Shown here: positions 8,580 through 17,073 of the stretch, in pieces
Layout: each line of letters opens with the position of its first letter
Position numbering within the stretch: position 1 is the first letter of the stretch
Source of the DNA: Rubrivivax sp.
GTDB taxonomy: Bacteria; Pseudomonadota; Gammaproteobacteria; Burkholderiales; Burkholderiaceae_C
Direction of reading: 5' to 3'
DNA: 64,000 nt
NCBI GenBank assembly: GCA_030653385.1
Contig: JAURZM010000007.1
Coordinates: forward strand, 124,001-188,000
The notes under the pieces: model-generated
Seen by the model: the letters and a program-made list of their open reading frames with translations, nothing else
What the model was told of the DNA's origin: nothing
The model's database searches: none
Made by a program: the position numbers and the translations under genes

Positions 8580-9398
8580 CTACAGCCTGCGGTGGCGCAG
8601 CGCCGGCAGTTCCTGGCGCACCTGCGCGATGTGCGCCGGGTCGACTTCAGCGATCACAAAACCTTCGCCCTCGGGCAAGACATCGATGACCTCGCCCCAG
8701 GGCCCGACGATCATGCTGTGCCCCCAGGTGCGGCGGCCATTGGCATGCAGGCCACCTTGCGCCGCAGCCAGCACAACACACTGGTTTTCGATGGCGCGGG
8801 CACGCAGCAGCAGTTCCCAGTGCGCCTGGCCGGTGGTGTGGGTGAAAGCTGCCGGCACACACAGCACATCACAGGGTGGGTTCATCAGCGCGCGGTAAAG
8901 CTCGGGAAAGCGCAGGTCGTAGCAGATCGACAGGCCCACCCGCAGCGGCCCGGCCTGCAGCGCCACCGGTTCGCTGCCGGCCTGCAGCGTGCGGCCTTCG
9001 TTGTAGCTTTCACGGCCGTTGTCGAAGGCAAAGAGGTGGACCTTGTCGTAGTGCGCCACCTGTTGGCCCTGGGGGTCGAAAACACAGCAGCGGTTCAGCG
9101 CCTGATCGGGCCTGCCCGTGGTCACCGGCAAGGTGCCGCCCACCACCCACAGGCCGTGTTCACGCGCGGCGTCGGCCAGGAAAGCCTGGATCGGTCCCGG
9201 CTTGGCACCGCCCTGCTCGGCGGGTGGCTCGGCCAGCGCCAGCTTGTCGGTGTCGCGCCGGCCCAGCACGCAGAAGTACTCGGGCAGCAGCACCAAGCCG
9301 GCGCCGGCCGCGGCGGCCTGGGCGATCAGGCGCGCAGCACTGTCGCGGTTGCTGGCCCAGTCGGGGGTGGACACCATCTGCAGGGCGGCGATCTTCAT
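8580..9398 (-). CDS. carbon-nitrogen hydrolase (Nit1-type amidase)
   Basis: 272 residues from the ATG at 9398 (MKIAALQMVSTPDW); the frame extends upstream, but this start matches the conserved beginning of the family. The nitrilase Glu-Lys-Cys triad is visible in LLPEYF, YDKVHLF and SICYDLRFPE. The RFPELYR and FTHTTGQAHWELLLRARAIEN blocks resemble Nit1/deaminated-glutathione amidases, which repair side products of transaminases; other amide substrates are possible. The gene is transcribed away from glnE, sharing a roughly 210-base divergent region, and is followed immediately by the AlkD-like gene. Confidence 0.88.
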   Translation of the reverse strand: MKIAALQMVSTPDWASNRDSAARLIAQAAAAGAGLVLLPEYFCVLGRRDTDKLALAEPPAEQGGAKPGPIQAFLADAAREHGLWVVGGTLPVTTGRPDQALNRCCVFDPQGQQVAHYDKVHLFAFDNGRESYNEGRTLQAGSEPVALQAGPLRVGLSICYDLRFPELYRALMNPPCDVLCVPAAFTHTTGQAHWELLLRARAIENQCVVLAAAQGGLHANGRRTWGHSMIVGPWGEVIDVLPEGEGFVIAEVDPAHIAQVRQELPALRHRRL

Positions 9399-9609
9399 GC
9401 CGTCATGGTACGGCGCTGGGGTGCCGATACCCCCCCTGAAAGCTCGGCCATGCAAAGGGGACTACCCTCCGCGCCCACGGCTGCCCCAGTTGTCTTGAGA
9501 AAGCAGCCTGCAAAGATCGGCATGAGGGACTCGAAGATGCTTTCCATCGAAGGCCGCACCGCCGTGGCGGGCCGTCTGGCAACTGCCTGACCGACGGGCC
9601 CGCGCCACC

Positions 9610-12369
9610 ATGGTTGCCACCACCGTCACCCCTTCGCCGCCCGCTGCCCTGGCGGCCCACAGCCGATACGTGCAGCGCATCCGGCGGCGCTACGCAGAAG
9701 ACCTGCACCAGTTGCCCCCGGGTGTGCCCGACAGCGACAGCATCACGGCCCTGGTGCAGCGCCTGCAGGCTGACGGCCGCGACCTGCCCTGTGCCTTGCG
9801 CGTGGCACGCCAGATGGTGCTGGAAAGGCTGGCCACGCTGGACATCGAAGCCGGCGCCAGCCTGGAAGCCGTCACCGGCTGCATGACCCACCTGGCCGAA
9901 GCCACGCTCGAACTGGCGCTGGCCGACGCCGAACGTGAAGCCGACGCCCGCCACGGCCCGCCGCTGGACGCCCAGGGCCAGCGTGTTGCGCTGTGGATCG
10001 TGGGCATGGGCAAGCTGGGTGCACGCGAGCTGAACGTCTCGTCCGACATCGACCTCATCTACGTCTACGAAGACGACGGCCAGACCGCCGGCGACACCGC
10101 CGGTCTGCGCTCGACCAGCTTCCACGAGTACTTCAGCTTCGTCGTCAAACGCCTGTATGCACTGATCGGCGAAACCACCGACGACGGTTTTGTCTTCCGC
10201 GTCGACCTGGCGCTGCGTCCCAACGGCAATTCGGGGCCGCCGGTGGTGAGCCTGGCGATGCTGGAAGAGTATTTCCAGGTGCAGGGCCGCGAATGGGAAC
10301 GTTTTGCCTGGCTCAAGAGCCGTGTCGTGGCACCGCGATCGGCCGTCACCAGTGGCCGTGCGCTGGCGCTGCGCTCGCTGGTCACGCCTTTTGTCTACCG
10401 GCGTTACCTGGACTACGGCGTGTTCGAAGGTCTGCGGCAGCTGCACCGCAAGATCCGCGATGAAGCTCAGCGCCGCGCCGCCGGTCGGCCCGAACGTGCC
10501 AACGACGTGAAGCTGTCGCGCGGTGGCATCCGCGAGATCGAGTTCATCGTGCAGCTGATGCTGGTGGTGCGTGGTGGACAGTTCCCAGAAATCCGCACCC
10601 GCAGCACCTTGCGCGGCCTGCAGCGCCTGGTGACCCGCGGCCTGATGAAAACCGACACCGCGGACAAGCTGGCCGCCGCTTATGTGTTCCTGCGCCAGGT
10701 GGAGCACCGCATCCAGTACCTGGACGACCAGCAGACCCACCTGTTGCCCAGCCAGGACGAAGACCTGCGCTGGATCGCGCAGAGCATGGGCCTGGCGTGC
10801 AAGGTCGAAGCCTGCGCGCTGCTCGAGCGCCTGGGTGAGGTGCGTGAGCTGGTGGCGGCCGAGTTCGACTCGCTGCTCAGCGAAGGCCAGCCGGGCGACG
10901 CCCCACGCGGCGACTGCCGCAAATGCACACCGGGGCCTCAACCGGTGGACAGCGAAGCTTTGCTGGAACGCCTGCCGCCGGCCCTGGCCGCGCGCCTGCG
11001 CACCTGGACCCAGCAGCCGCGGGTGCAGTCGCTGCGCGACGAAAGCCGCAACCGGCTGGGCAAGCTGATGCAGCGCACGGGCAAATTGATGACCGAAGCG
11101 CACTGCAACGAAGCGGCAGCCTTGCGTTTCATCGACTGGGTCGAACCGCTGCTGAGGCGCGAAAACTACCTGGCGCTGCTGGTCGAACGCCCCGAGGTGC
11201 ACCGCCGCCTGCTGCGCCTCTTGGGCATGGCGCGCTGGCCCATGCAGTACCTGATGCGCCACCCGGGCGTGATCGACGAACTGGCCGACGAAAGGCTGCT
11301 GCTGCAGCGTTTCGACGCCGTGGCCTACACCCGCGAGCTGGACGAACGCGTGGCCGCCTGGCAGCGCAGCGGCGAAGACGACGAAGAGAAGCTGCTCGAC
11401 ACGCTGCGCCACGCCCACCACGCCGAGGTCTTCCGCACGCTGGTGCGCGACGTCGAGGGCAAGCTCACGGTGGAGCAGGTGGCCGACGACCTGAGCGCGC
11501 TGGCCGACTCGACGTTGGCACTGGCCATTCGCTGGGCCTGGCTTCGCCTCAAGCAACGTCACCGCGCCGAACCGGGGCTGGCCGTCATCGCCTACGGCAA
11601 GCTGGGCGGCAAGGAGCTGGGTTACGGCAGCGACCTGGACGTGGTCTTCCTGTACGACGACAGCGACGAAGCCCCCGACGACGACAAGCCGGCGGCACAA
11701 GAGGTCTACGGCGCCTTTGTGCGCAAACTCATCACCTGGCTGACGCTGCGCACCGGCGCCGGTGAGCTCTTCGACATCGACACCGCGCTGCGGCCGAATG
11801 GCAATTCGGGCTTGCTGGTGACCTCGGTCGATGCCTTCGACCGCTACCAGGTGGGCCGTGGCAGCAACACCGCCTGGACCTGGGAACACCAGGCCCTGAC
11901 CCGCGCGCGTTTTGCTGCCGGCGTGCCACGTGTCGCCGCGCACTTCGAGGCCACCCGCCGGGCGGTGCTGACCGCCGAGCGCGACCACGCCGCCCTGCGC
12001 ACCGAAATTGCCAGCATGCGCGAGAAGGTGCGCCAGGCGCGGCCGGTGCCGGCCGACGCGTTCGACGTCAAACACAGCCCCGGCGGCATGATGGACGTCG
12101 AGTTTGCCGTGCAGTACCTGGTGCTGGCACACGGCGCGGCCCACGCCCCGCTGCTGGACAACGCCGGCAACATCGCGCTCTTGCAGCGTGCCGAAGCCGC
12201 CGGCCTGCTGCCGGCCGGCGTGGGCCATGCTGCGGCCGATGCCTACCGCGAACTGCGCCGTGCGCAGCACCGGGCGCGGCTGGACGAAAGGGCCACGCAG
12301 TTCGAACCCGCGCTGATGCACACGCCCCAGCAGGCCGTGCTGGCGCTGTGGCAAGCGGTGTTCGGCTGA
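9610..12369 (+). CDS. glnE: bifunctional glutamine synthetase adenylyltransferase/deadenylase
   Basis: 919 residues, close to the usual length of about 945. Two nucleotidyltransferase domains are in the expected order: an N-terminal adenylyl-removing domain with KLGARELNVSSDIDLIYVYE (about residue 135) and a C-terminal adenylylating domain with KLGGKELGYGSDLDVVFLY (about residue 664). Both retain the G-S-D-x-D type metal-binding residues. The enzyme adds or removes AMP on glutamine synthetase in response to PII, so it sets nitrogen assimilation. The ATG at 9610 follows a 210-base region shared with the divergent amidase gene. Its 3' end overlaps the rhombosortase-like gene by about 20 bases. 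Confidence 0.97.
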   Translation: MVATTVTPSPPAALAAHSRYVQRIRRRYAEDLHQLPPGVPDSDSITALVQRLQADGRDLPCALRVARQMVLERLATLDIEAGASLEAVTGCMTHLAEATLELALADAEREADARHGPPLDAQGQRVALWIVGMGKLGARELNVSSDIDLIYVYEDDGQTAGDTAGLRSTSFHEYFSFVVKRLYALIGETTDDGFVFRVDLALRPNGNSGPPVVSLAMLEEYFQVQGREWERFAWLKSRVVAPRSAVTSGRALALRSLVTPFVYRRYLDYGVFEGLRQLHRKIRDEAQRRAAGRPERANDVKLSRGGIREIEFIVQLMLVVRGGQFPEIRTRSTLRGLQRLVTRGLMKTDTADKLAAAYVFLRQVEHRIQYLDDQQTHLLPSQDEDLRWIAQSMGLACKVEACALLERLGEVRELVAAEFDSLLSEGQPGDAPRGDCRKCTPGPQPVDSEALLERLPPALAARLRTWTQQPRVQSLRDESRNRLGKLMQRTGKLMTEAHCNEAAALRFIDWVEPLLRRENYLALLVERPEVHRRLLRLLGMARWPMQYLMRHPGVIDELADERLLLQRFDAVAYTRELDERVAAWQRSGEDDEEKLLDTLRHAHHAEVFRTLVRDVEGKLTVEQVADDLSALADSTLALAIRWAWLRLKQRHRAEPGLAVIAYGKLGGKELGYGSDLDVVFLYDDSDEAPDDDKPAAQEVYGAFVRKLITWLTLRTGAGELFDIDTALRPNGNSGLLVTSVDAFDRYQVGRGSNTAWTWEHQALTRARFAAGVPRVAAHFEATRRAVLTAERDHAALRTEIASMREKVRQARPVPADAFDVKHSPGGMMDVEFAVQYLVLAHGAAHAPLLDNAGNIALLQRAEAAGLLPAGVGHAAADAYRELRRAQHRARLDERATQFEPALMHTPQQAVLALWQAVFG

Positions 12370-12956
12370 AGCTGCCGGCGGGCACCGACTGGGCCTGGGG
12401 CCTGCTGACGGCCCTGCTGATGGTCGGTGCGGTGCTGGCCTTGTGGCTGCCCGCAGCCCAGCTGGACTGGCAACCCGAACTGGCCGCGTCGGAACCCTGG
12501 CGCGCCTTCACTGCGGCCTGGGTGCACTGGAGCACGCTGCACCTGGGCACCAACCTGCTGGCCGCGGCGGTGGTGGGCGCCTACGGCTTGAGTGCCCAGG
12601 TGCCACGGTTGATGACCTGGGCCTGGCTGGCGGCCTGGCCACTCACCCACCTGGCGCTGGTCGTCAAGCCCGACCTGGCGCACTACGGCGGCCTGTCGGG
12701 TGTGCTGCATGGCGGTGTGGCCATCGTCTGCCTGTGGCTGCTGGTGCGCGCACGGGGCGGCCGGCGCGCCGTGGGTGCCGCGGTGAGCCTGGGCCTGGTC
12801 ATCAAGCTGGCCAGCGAACAGCCCTGGGGGCCGGCGCTGCAGCAAAGCCCGGAATGGGACATCGCCGTGGCCCCCATCGCCCACAGCACCGGTGCGCTGG
12901 CCGGGCTACTGTGCGGCGCGTTAGCCTTGGCGTTGACAAGAACAAGGACCCCATGA
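12348..12956 (+). CDS. rhombosortase-like rhomboid-family intramembrane serine protease
   Basis: 202 residues with about six membrane helices. Rhomboid/rhombosortase signatures: WVHWSTLHLGTNL (His60, His65, Asn69), the serine motif GGLSGVLHG (Ser117) and a likely catalytic His179 in PIAHSTGALAGLL. The short length and the GLSGVLHG form point to rhombosortase, which processes GlyGly-CTERM surface proteins, rather than GlpG. The first available start is a GTG inside the glnE tail, giving overlap; an exact start is uncertain. The next gene begins in an ATGA overlap with its stop, so the products are coupled in translation. No GlyGly-CTERM substrate is visible in this window. Confidence 0.78.
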   Translation: MASGVRLKLPAGTDWAWGLLTALLMVGAVLALWLPAAQLDWQPELAASEPWRAFTAAWVHWSTLHLGTNLLAAAVVGAYGLSAQVPRLMTWAWLAAWPLTHLALVVKPDLAHYGGLSGVLHGGVAIVCLWLLVRARGGRRAVGAAVSLGLVIKLASEQPWGPALQQSPEWDIAVAPIAHSTGALAGLLCGALALALTRTRTP

Positions 12957-13873
12957 GCAGTGAACGCAAGACCCGCCTGGATCTGCTGGCGGTGCTGGTA
13001 CTGCTGAGCTGCTGCGCCATCTGGGGCCTGAGCCAGGTGGCCGCCAAGGTGACGCTGACGCAGGTGCCGCCGCTGTTGCAGTCGGGCCTGCGATCGGCGG
13101 GCGCAGCAGTCCTGCTGCTGCTGTGGTCGCGCTGGCGCGGCCTGTCGATCTTCGGCAGCGACGGTACTGGCCGCGCCGGCTTGCTGGCCGGGATGCTGTT
13201 TGCGGTGGAGTTCGGCTGCATCTTCATCGGCCTGCAGTTCACGACCGCCTCGCGCATGTCGGTGTTTTTGTACCTGGCGCCCTTTGTCGTGGCCCTGGGC
13301 ATGCCGCTGATCTCGCGCAGCGAAAGGCTGGCGCCCCTGCAGATGGCCGGCCTGGTGCTGGCTTTTTGCGGGGTGGTGTGGGCTTTCGCCGAAGGTTTCA
13401 CGCAGCCGGCGGCGGGTGAACTGCAGTGGCTGGGCGACGCACTGGGCCTGGTGGGCGCGGTGCTGTGGGCGCTGACCACGCTGCTGGTGCGTGGCACGCG
13501 GCTGGCGTCGGCCCTGCCCGAGAAGACGCTGCTGTACCAGCTGGTGGTGTCGGGTGTGGCGCTGATGCTGGCTTCTGCGTTGTCAACCGAAGTGTGGCCA
13601 CGCAGCCTGAGCCTGACGGTGTCGCTGCTGCTGCTGTTCCAGGTGGCCGTGGTCACGTTCGCCAGCTACCTGGCCTGGTTCTGGCTGGTGCGCCACTACC
13701 CGGCAACCCGCGTGTCGGCCTTCACCCTGCTGACACCTATTTTCGGCCTGCTGGCCGGTGTGCTGCTGCTGGACGAGGCACTGACGCTGCGCCTGGTGGT
13801 GGCACTGGTGACGGTGTGCGCCGGCATCGCCATCGTCAACCTGGCGACACGGCCGGCAGCGCCGCCGGCCTAG
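12953..13873 (+). CDS. EamA/DMT-family transporter
   Basis: 306 residues with ten predicted membrane helices in two EamA repeats (residues about 12-140 and 155-295); the second repeat includes FASYLAWFWLVRHYPATRVSAFTLLTPIFG, characteristic of drug/metabolite exporters. The start ATG at 12953 overlaps the stop of the rhombosortase gene (ATGA). Transported substrate is unknown; family members export amino acids, metabolites or purines. There is no terminator before the following glutathione transferase, which has its own promoter-like TAGACT at 13871-13876. Confidence 0.88.
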   Translation: MSSERKTRLDLLAVLVLLSCCAIWGLSQVAAKVTLTQVPPLLQSGLRSAGAAVLLLLWSRWRGLSIFGSDGTGRAGLLAGMLFAVEFGCIFIGLQFTTASRMSVFLYLAPFVVALGMPLISRSERLAPLQMAGLVLAFCGVVWAFAEGFTQPAAGELQWLGDALGLVGAVLWALTTLLVRGTRLASALPEKTLLYQLVVSGVALMLASALSTEVWPRSLSLTVSLLLLFQVAVVTFASYLAWFWLVRHYPATRVSAFTLLTPIFGLLAGVLLLDEALTLRLVVALVTVCAGIAIVNLATRPAAPPA

Positions 13874-13906
13874 ACTGGCGCCACAGCCAAACCGAAGGAG
13901 ACAAAC

Positions 13907-14590
13907 ATGATCACGCTGTGTGGCCTGACGCTGTCCAACTACTACAACAAAGTCAAGCTGGTGCTGCTGGAGAAGGGCGTGCCCTTCACCGAAGAGCCCC
14001 AGCGCACCGGTTCGTCCGACGCTGCGGTGCTGCAGGCCACGCCGCTGGGCAAGGTGCCTTTCATCCGCGACGAAAGTGGTTGCACGCTGTGCGAGAGCCA
14101 GGTCATCGTGGACTACCTCGAAGCGCGGTTTCCGCAGCCGCCGCTGGTGCCTGCCGACCCGATGGCCGCAGCCAAGGTGCGCGAGTTGTGCCAGTTCATG
14201 GAGCTCTACGTCGAACTGGTGGCACGTGACCTCTACGCGCAGGCCTTTTTCGGCGGCACGGTGGGCGAGTCGACCCAGGCACGTGTCAAGAAGCGCCTGC
14301 AGACCACCATCCCGGCCTTGCAGCGCCTGGCGCGTTTTTCGCCTTACGCTGCAGGCGACACGTTCACGCTGGCCGATGCGGCAGCTTTTTCAACCTTGCC
14401 CACGGTGGCCATGGCCACCAAGGCGGTGCTGGGCGAAGACATGATTGCAGCGGCCGGCATCGACTGGAAAACCTACCTGCGCCTGCTGGCCGAGCGGCCA
14501 TCGGTGCAAAGGGTGAACGCCGACCGCAAGCGCGACGTGGAAGCCAATCTGGCGCTGCGTGCGGCGCAGGTGGCCGTGGGCCAGGCCTGA
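13907..14590 (+). CDS. glutathione S-transferase family protein
   Basis: 227 residues with an N-terminal thioredoxin-like domain (MITLCGLTLSNYYNKVKLVLLEKGVPF, then PLGKVPFI and ESQVIVDYLE, the glutathione-binding cis-Pro and Glu-Ser motifs) and a helical C-terminal domain. It has the strong ribosome site GAAGGAG. The family conjugates or reduces electrophiles with glutathione; the precise reaction is unknown. It converges on the ferritin-like gene with 18 bases between the stop codons. Confidence 0.9.
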   Translation: MITLCGLTLSNYYNKVKLVLLEKGVPFTEEPQRTGSSDAAVLQATPLGKVPFIRDESGCTLCESQVIVDYLEARFPQPPLVPADPMAAAKVRELCQFMELYVELVARDLYAQAFFGGTVGESTQARVKKRLQTTIPALQRLARFSPYAAGDTFTLADAAAFSTLPTVAMATKAVLGEDMIAAAGIDWKTYLRLLAERPSVQRVNADRKRDVEANLALRAAQVAVGQA

Positions 14591-14608
14591 GAGTTCAGGC
14601 TTGGGGGC

Positions 14609-15484
14609 TCAGGCCGTACCCGAAGCGGCGGGCCGCGCCGCAGCCAGCGCCGCGGTCACTTCCTTGCGGTAGCGGTTGAGTTCCTGCACGCTGGCAAAAC
14701 TGCGCTCCATCAACAGGCTCATGTTGTGCAGGATGCGATCGACGACCTTGCCTTCCCAGACGGCGTCGAACTGGATCTGCTTGTCCAGCCACTGCTCCAG
14801 CCATTCAGGGTTGGGCATGCGGCTCTGGATGGTGTCGCGCGGGAAGAGCTGCACGTTGACGTGCAGATTGGTCGGGTGCAAGGCCTGCGCGGTGCGCCGG
14901 GCACTGGCCATCAGGACGCCGATCTTGGCAAACGCCGCCCGGGCTTCGTCGCCGAACTTGCCCATGGCGCGTTTCATGTAGCGCAGGTAGGCGCCGCCAT
15001 GGCGCGCCTCGTCACGTGCCAGGGTTTCGTAGATGGCCTTGATGACGGGTTCGCTGTGCCATTCGGCGGCGCGGCGGTACCAGTGGTTGAGCCGGATCTC
15101 GCCGCAGAAATGCATCATCAGCGTTTCCAGCGCGGGCGCGGGGTCGAACTCGAAGCGCACCGCGTGCAGTTCTTCTTCCGTCGGCACCAGGTCGGGCCGG
15201 AAGCGGCGCAGGTATTCCATCAGCACCAGGCTGTGTTTCTGCTCTTCGAAGAACCACACGCTCATGAAGGCGCTGAAGTCGCTGTCGTCGCGGTTGTCGC
15301 GCAGGAACATCTCGGTGGCCGGCAGCGCCGCCCACTCGGTGATGGCATTCATCTTGATCGTCTGCGCCTGCTCTTCGCTCAGCTGTGCAGCGTCGAAGCT
15401 GGCCCAGGGGATATCGGTGTCCATGTTCCAACGGACGGCTTCGAGCTGTTTGAAGAGTTCGGGATAAAGCATGGCAGGGCCCAC
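14609..15484 (-). CDS. ferritin-like di-iron protein (acyl-ACP-desaturase-like)
   Basis: Up to 291 residues. Start is a GTG at 15484 or an ATG at 15472 (MLYPELFKQLEAV); neither has a clear ribosome site. It is all-helical with two Glu-x-x-His di-iron motifs: FFEEQKHSLVL (first half) and ARDEARHGGAYL (second half), plus an upstream Glu in WAALPATEMFLRDN. This arrangement is that of ferritin-like carboxylate-bridged di-iron oxidases, which include soluble fatty-acyl desaturases. Substrate is unproven. It lies 45 bases after the litR stop on the same strand, so it is probably cotranscribed with the B12 photoreceptor and may belong to the same lipid-modification system as the divergent operon. 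Confidence 0.75.
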   Translation of the reverse strand: MGPAMLYPELFKQLEAVRWNMDTDIPWASFDAAQLSEEQAQTIKMNAITEWAALPATEMFLRDNRDDSDFSAFMSVWFFEEQKHSLVLMEYLRRFRPDLVPTEEELHAVRFEFDPAPALETLMMHFCGEIRLNHWYRRAAEWHSEPVIKAIYETLARDEARHGGAYLRYMKRAMGKFGDEARAAFAKIGVLMASARRTAQALHPTNLHVNVQLFPRDTIQSRMPNPEWLEQWLDKQIQFDAVWEGKVVDRILHNMSLLMERSFASVQELNRYRKEVTAALAAARPAASGTA

Positions 15485-15529
15485 AGAGATGACGACATTC
15501 TAGGGATGGAGCGCGGGTCGCGTCTCGGG

Positions 15530-16480
15530 TCAACCCCGTTCGCGCAAGTGCTGAAGTGCGACCGGCAGCTCCAGAAGCCTGCTGAAAGCCTGCACCCCTG
15601 CCACCGGGCGCCGGTGCAGCACCGGCGCACTGCCGCCAGCCCACAGGGCCACCGAGGCCGGCAGCTTGGCGCGCAGCTCGCTCAGGCCATCGACGATGAG
15701 GTTGGGGCTCATGCACCCGGTGAAGCTCAGCGCCACCACGTCGCTTCGGCACGCCGCACTGGCCAGCACGATGTCCCACAGCGGCGTCTGCACACCCAGC
15801 GACACGCAGCGGCAGCCCTCCAGCGCCAACATCGCTTCGGCCATCAGCAGGCCCAAGCCGTGGGGTTCACCAGGAAAGGTGCTGAGCAGCACTCGCGTGG
15901 CCGCCGGGTCGCCGGCCTCGGGCATGGCCGCGATGGCGCCGCGCAGCACGACCTGCATGGTCTCGGTGTACAGGTGCTCTTCGAAGATCTCCATCTGGCC
16001 GCGCATCCACGCGTCGCCCACGGCAGCGTTCAGCGGCCCCACGACCTCGAGCACAAAACGCGACACACCGAAGCGCGCCAGCAGCCGCGTCAGTTCGGCG
16101 CGCAGGCGCGACGCATCGTGTGAGCGGATCAGCGCCAGGTGGCTGCGGATGTCGTCGCTGCCCAGCGCGGTTTCGCTGCCACGTTGCGGCTGGTCGACCG
16201 TCTGTTCGGCGATGGCCTGCAGTTGCTCCAGCGACAGCGGCACGATGCGCCCGGGCCGGTGGCCGGCGTCGAGCAGGCGCTTGATGACACGCAGCTTGTC
16301 GACCTGCTGCAGCGGGTAGGCGCGCTCGCCGATGTCGTCGCGGCTCGGCGTGGGAAAGCCGTAACGCCGCTCCCAGACACGCAGGGTGTCCTTGCTCAGG
16401 CCGGTGTCGCGCTCGACGGCGGCGATGGACAAGGTGATTTCGGTGTGGCTGGAGCGATCGTTCACGTCGTGGGGCTTCAA
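15530..16480 (-). CDS. litR: MerR-family B12-dependent photoreceptor regulator (LitR/CarH type)
   Basis: 316 residues. N-terminal MerR helix-turn-helix (residues about 16-85, TGLSKDTLRVWERRYGFP). Then a helical cap carrying the W-x9-E-H signature of CarH photoreceptors (Trp158, Glu168-His169). Then a cobalamin-binding domain with the E-x-H-x-x-G lower-ligand motif (Glu205, His207, Gly210 in GEPHGLG). In CarH/LitR, adenosylcobalamin holds a DNA-bound repressor in the dark and light breaks the Co-C bond to release it. All diagnostic residues are present, so light sensing is well supported, though not proven. Start is TTG at 16480 or GTG at 16465. It is divergent from an eight-gene lipid operon and followed by the ferritin-like gene. 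Confidence 0.9.
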   Translation of the reverse strand: MKPHDVNDRSSHTEITLSIAAVERDTGLSKDTLRVWERRYGFPTPSRDDIGERAYPLQQVDKLRVIKRLLDAGHRPGRIVPLSLEQLQAIAEQTVDQPQRGSETALGSDDIRSHLALIRSHDASRLRAELTRLLARFGVSRFVLEVVGPLNAAVGDAWMRGQMEIFEEHLYTETMQVVLRGAIAAMPEAGDPAATRVLLSTFPGEPHGLGLLMAEAMLALEGCRCVSLGVQTPLWDIVLASAACRSDVVALSFTGCMSPNLIVDGLSELRAKLPASVALWAGGSAPVLHRRPVAGVQAFSRLLELPVALQHLRERG

Positions 16481-16546
16481 GGGGTGGCTGCCGCGCCCGG
16501 TTCAGGGCGTGAACTGAGAGCAGCCTGAAGTGTACGGACCTTCCTG

Positions 16547-16625
16547 TTTGTCCAGGACAAAACATTGCAGATGAGCTTTGTCAGGCTAAACGCCAGCTCC
16601 GCTCGCCGAATTGAACAGGACAGAA
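16547..16625. promoter_or_regulatory. candidate LitR operator: palindrome plus two degenerate copies
   Basis: Bases 16547-16561 read TTTGTCC-A-GGACAAA, a perfect 7-base inverted repeat around one base. Similar sequences follow at 16577-16590 (TTTGTCAGGCTAAA) and 16611-16625 (TTGAACAGGACAGAA), spaced 30 and 34 bases, close to three helical turns. The palindrome sits just upstream of a -10-like TACACT for litR, where a repressor would block transcription. Assignment to LitR is inference from position. Confidence 0.45.
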
Positions 16626-17024
16626 TCCGAACACGAGCTCATCAGAATAAAGACCATGTTGTAATTATGGTCAGTGTGTCGACTTGCCGAGAGTCGGAGA
16701 TACCATCCGGTCACTTTATGACTAAACAGTTCAAAACGTCAATGCCTGCCCCGTCCGGTGCTGTCGCCTGCCGGGCGAGCGGCCACATCTGGATTGCCCG
16801 ATGTCGCTTCGAAGTTCTTTACGTGCGACCCGTGGCCAGCGGCGGAACTTCACGCCCGTCGCTTTCTCTGATCTCTCGATTGCGGGCTGACTCTGCGCTT
16901 CGCAAGCCAGTTTCACTGTTGTGCGGTCGGCGGCTTCGGTCGGCCGAAATTCCCGGGTCGTTCTCCTCCTCCCTCCTCCCTCCCTCCTTGGCCCGGGGAC
17001 GCCGCACAGCGGTCTTTACAGCAC

Positions 17025-17058
17025 GGGGAACTGCCTTCGGCGGTTCCCCTTGTCTTTT
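17025..17058 (+). terminator. terminator-like hairpin in the leader of the lipid operon
   Basis: GGGGAACTGCC (17025-17035) pairs with GGCGGTTCCCC (17039-17049): 11 pairs including one G-U, with a three-base loop, followed by TTGTCTTTT (17050-17058). This has the form of an intrinsic terminator, yet it ends 15 bases before the ATG of the first operon gene and has no gene directly upstream on this strand. It could act as an attenuator. Confidence 0.6.
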
Positions 17059-17073
17059 CCAGGGGGCCAGAGC

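Larger units (their letters stand above)
16481..17073. promoter_or_regulatory. 593-base divergent regulatory region between litR and the lipid operon
   Basis: No credible gene lies here; one 170-codon open frame has no domain-like content. The litR-proximal half (16520-16750) is less GC-rich than its surroundings and holds a perfect odd palindrome with two degenerate copies. The operon-proximal half holds a pyrimidine-rich tract (about 16963-16988) and a terminator-like hairpin. A -10-like TACACT on the minus strand (16529-16534) may serve litR. The rightward promoter could not be assigned with confidence. Confidence 0.6.

Noticed and set aside
9403-12354. 983-codon open frame antisense to glnE
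   Set aside because: High GC leaves the antisense frame open; the product is His/Gln/Ala-rich without domains, while glnE on the other strand is unmistakable.
16960-17073. Cobalamin riboswitch before the lipid operon
   Set aside because: The region is too short and has no recognisable B12-box; B12 sensing is explained by the protein regulator.
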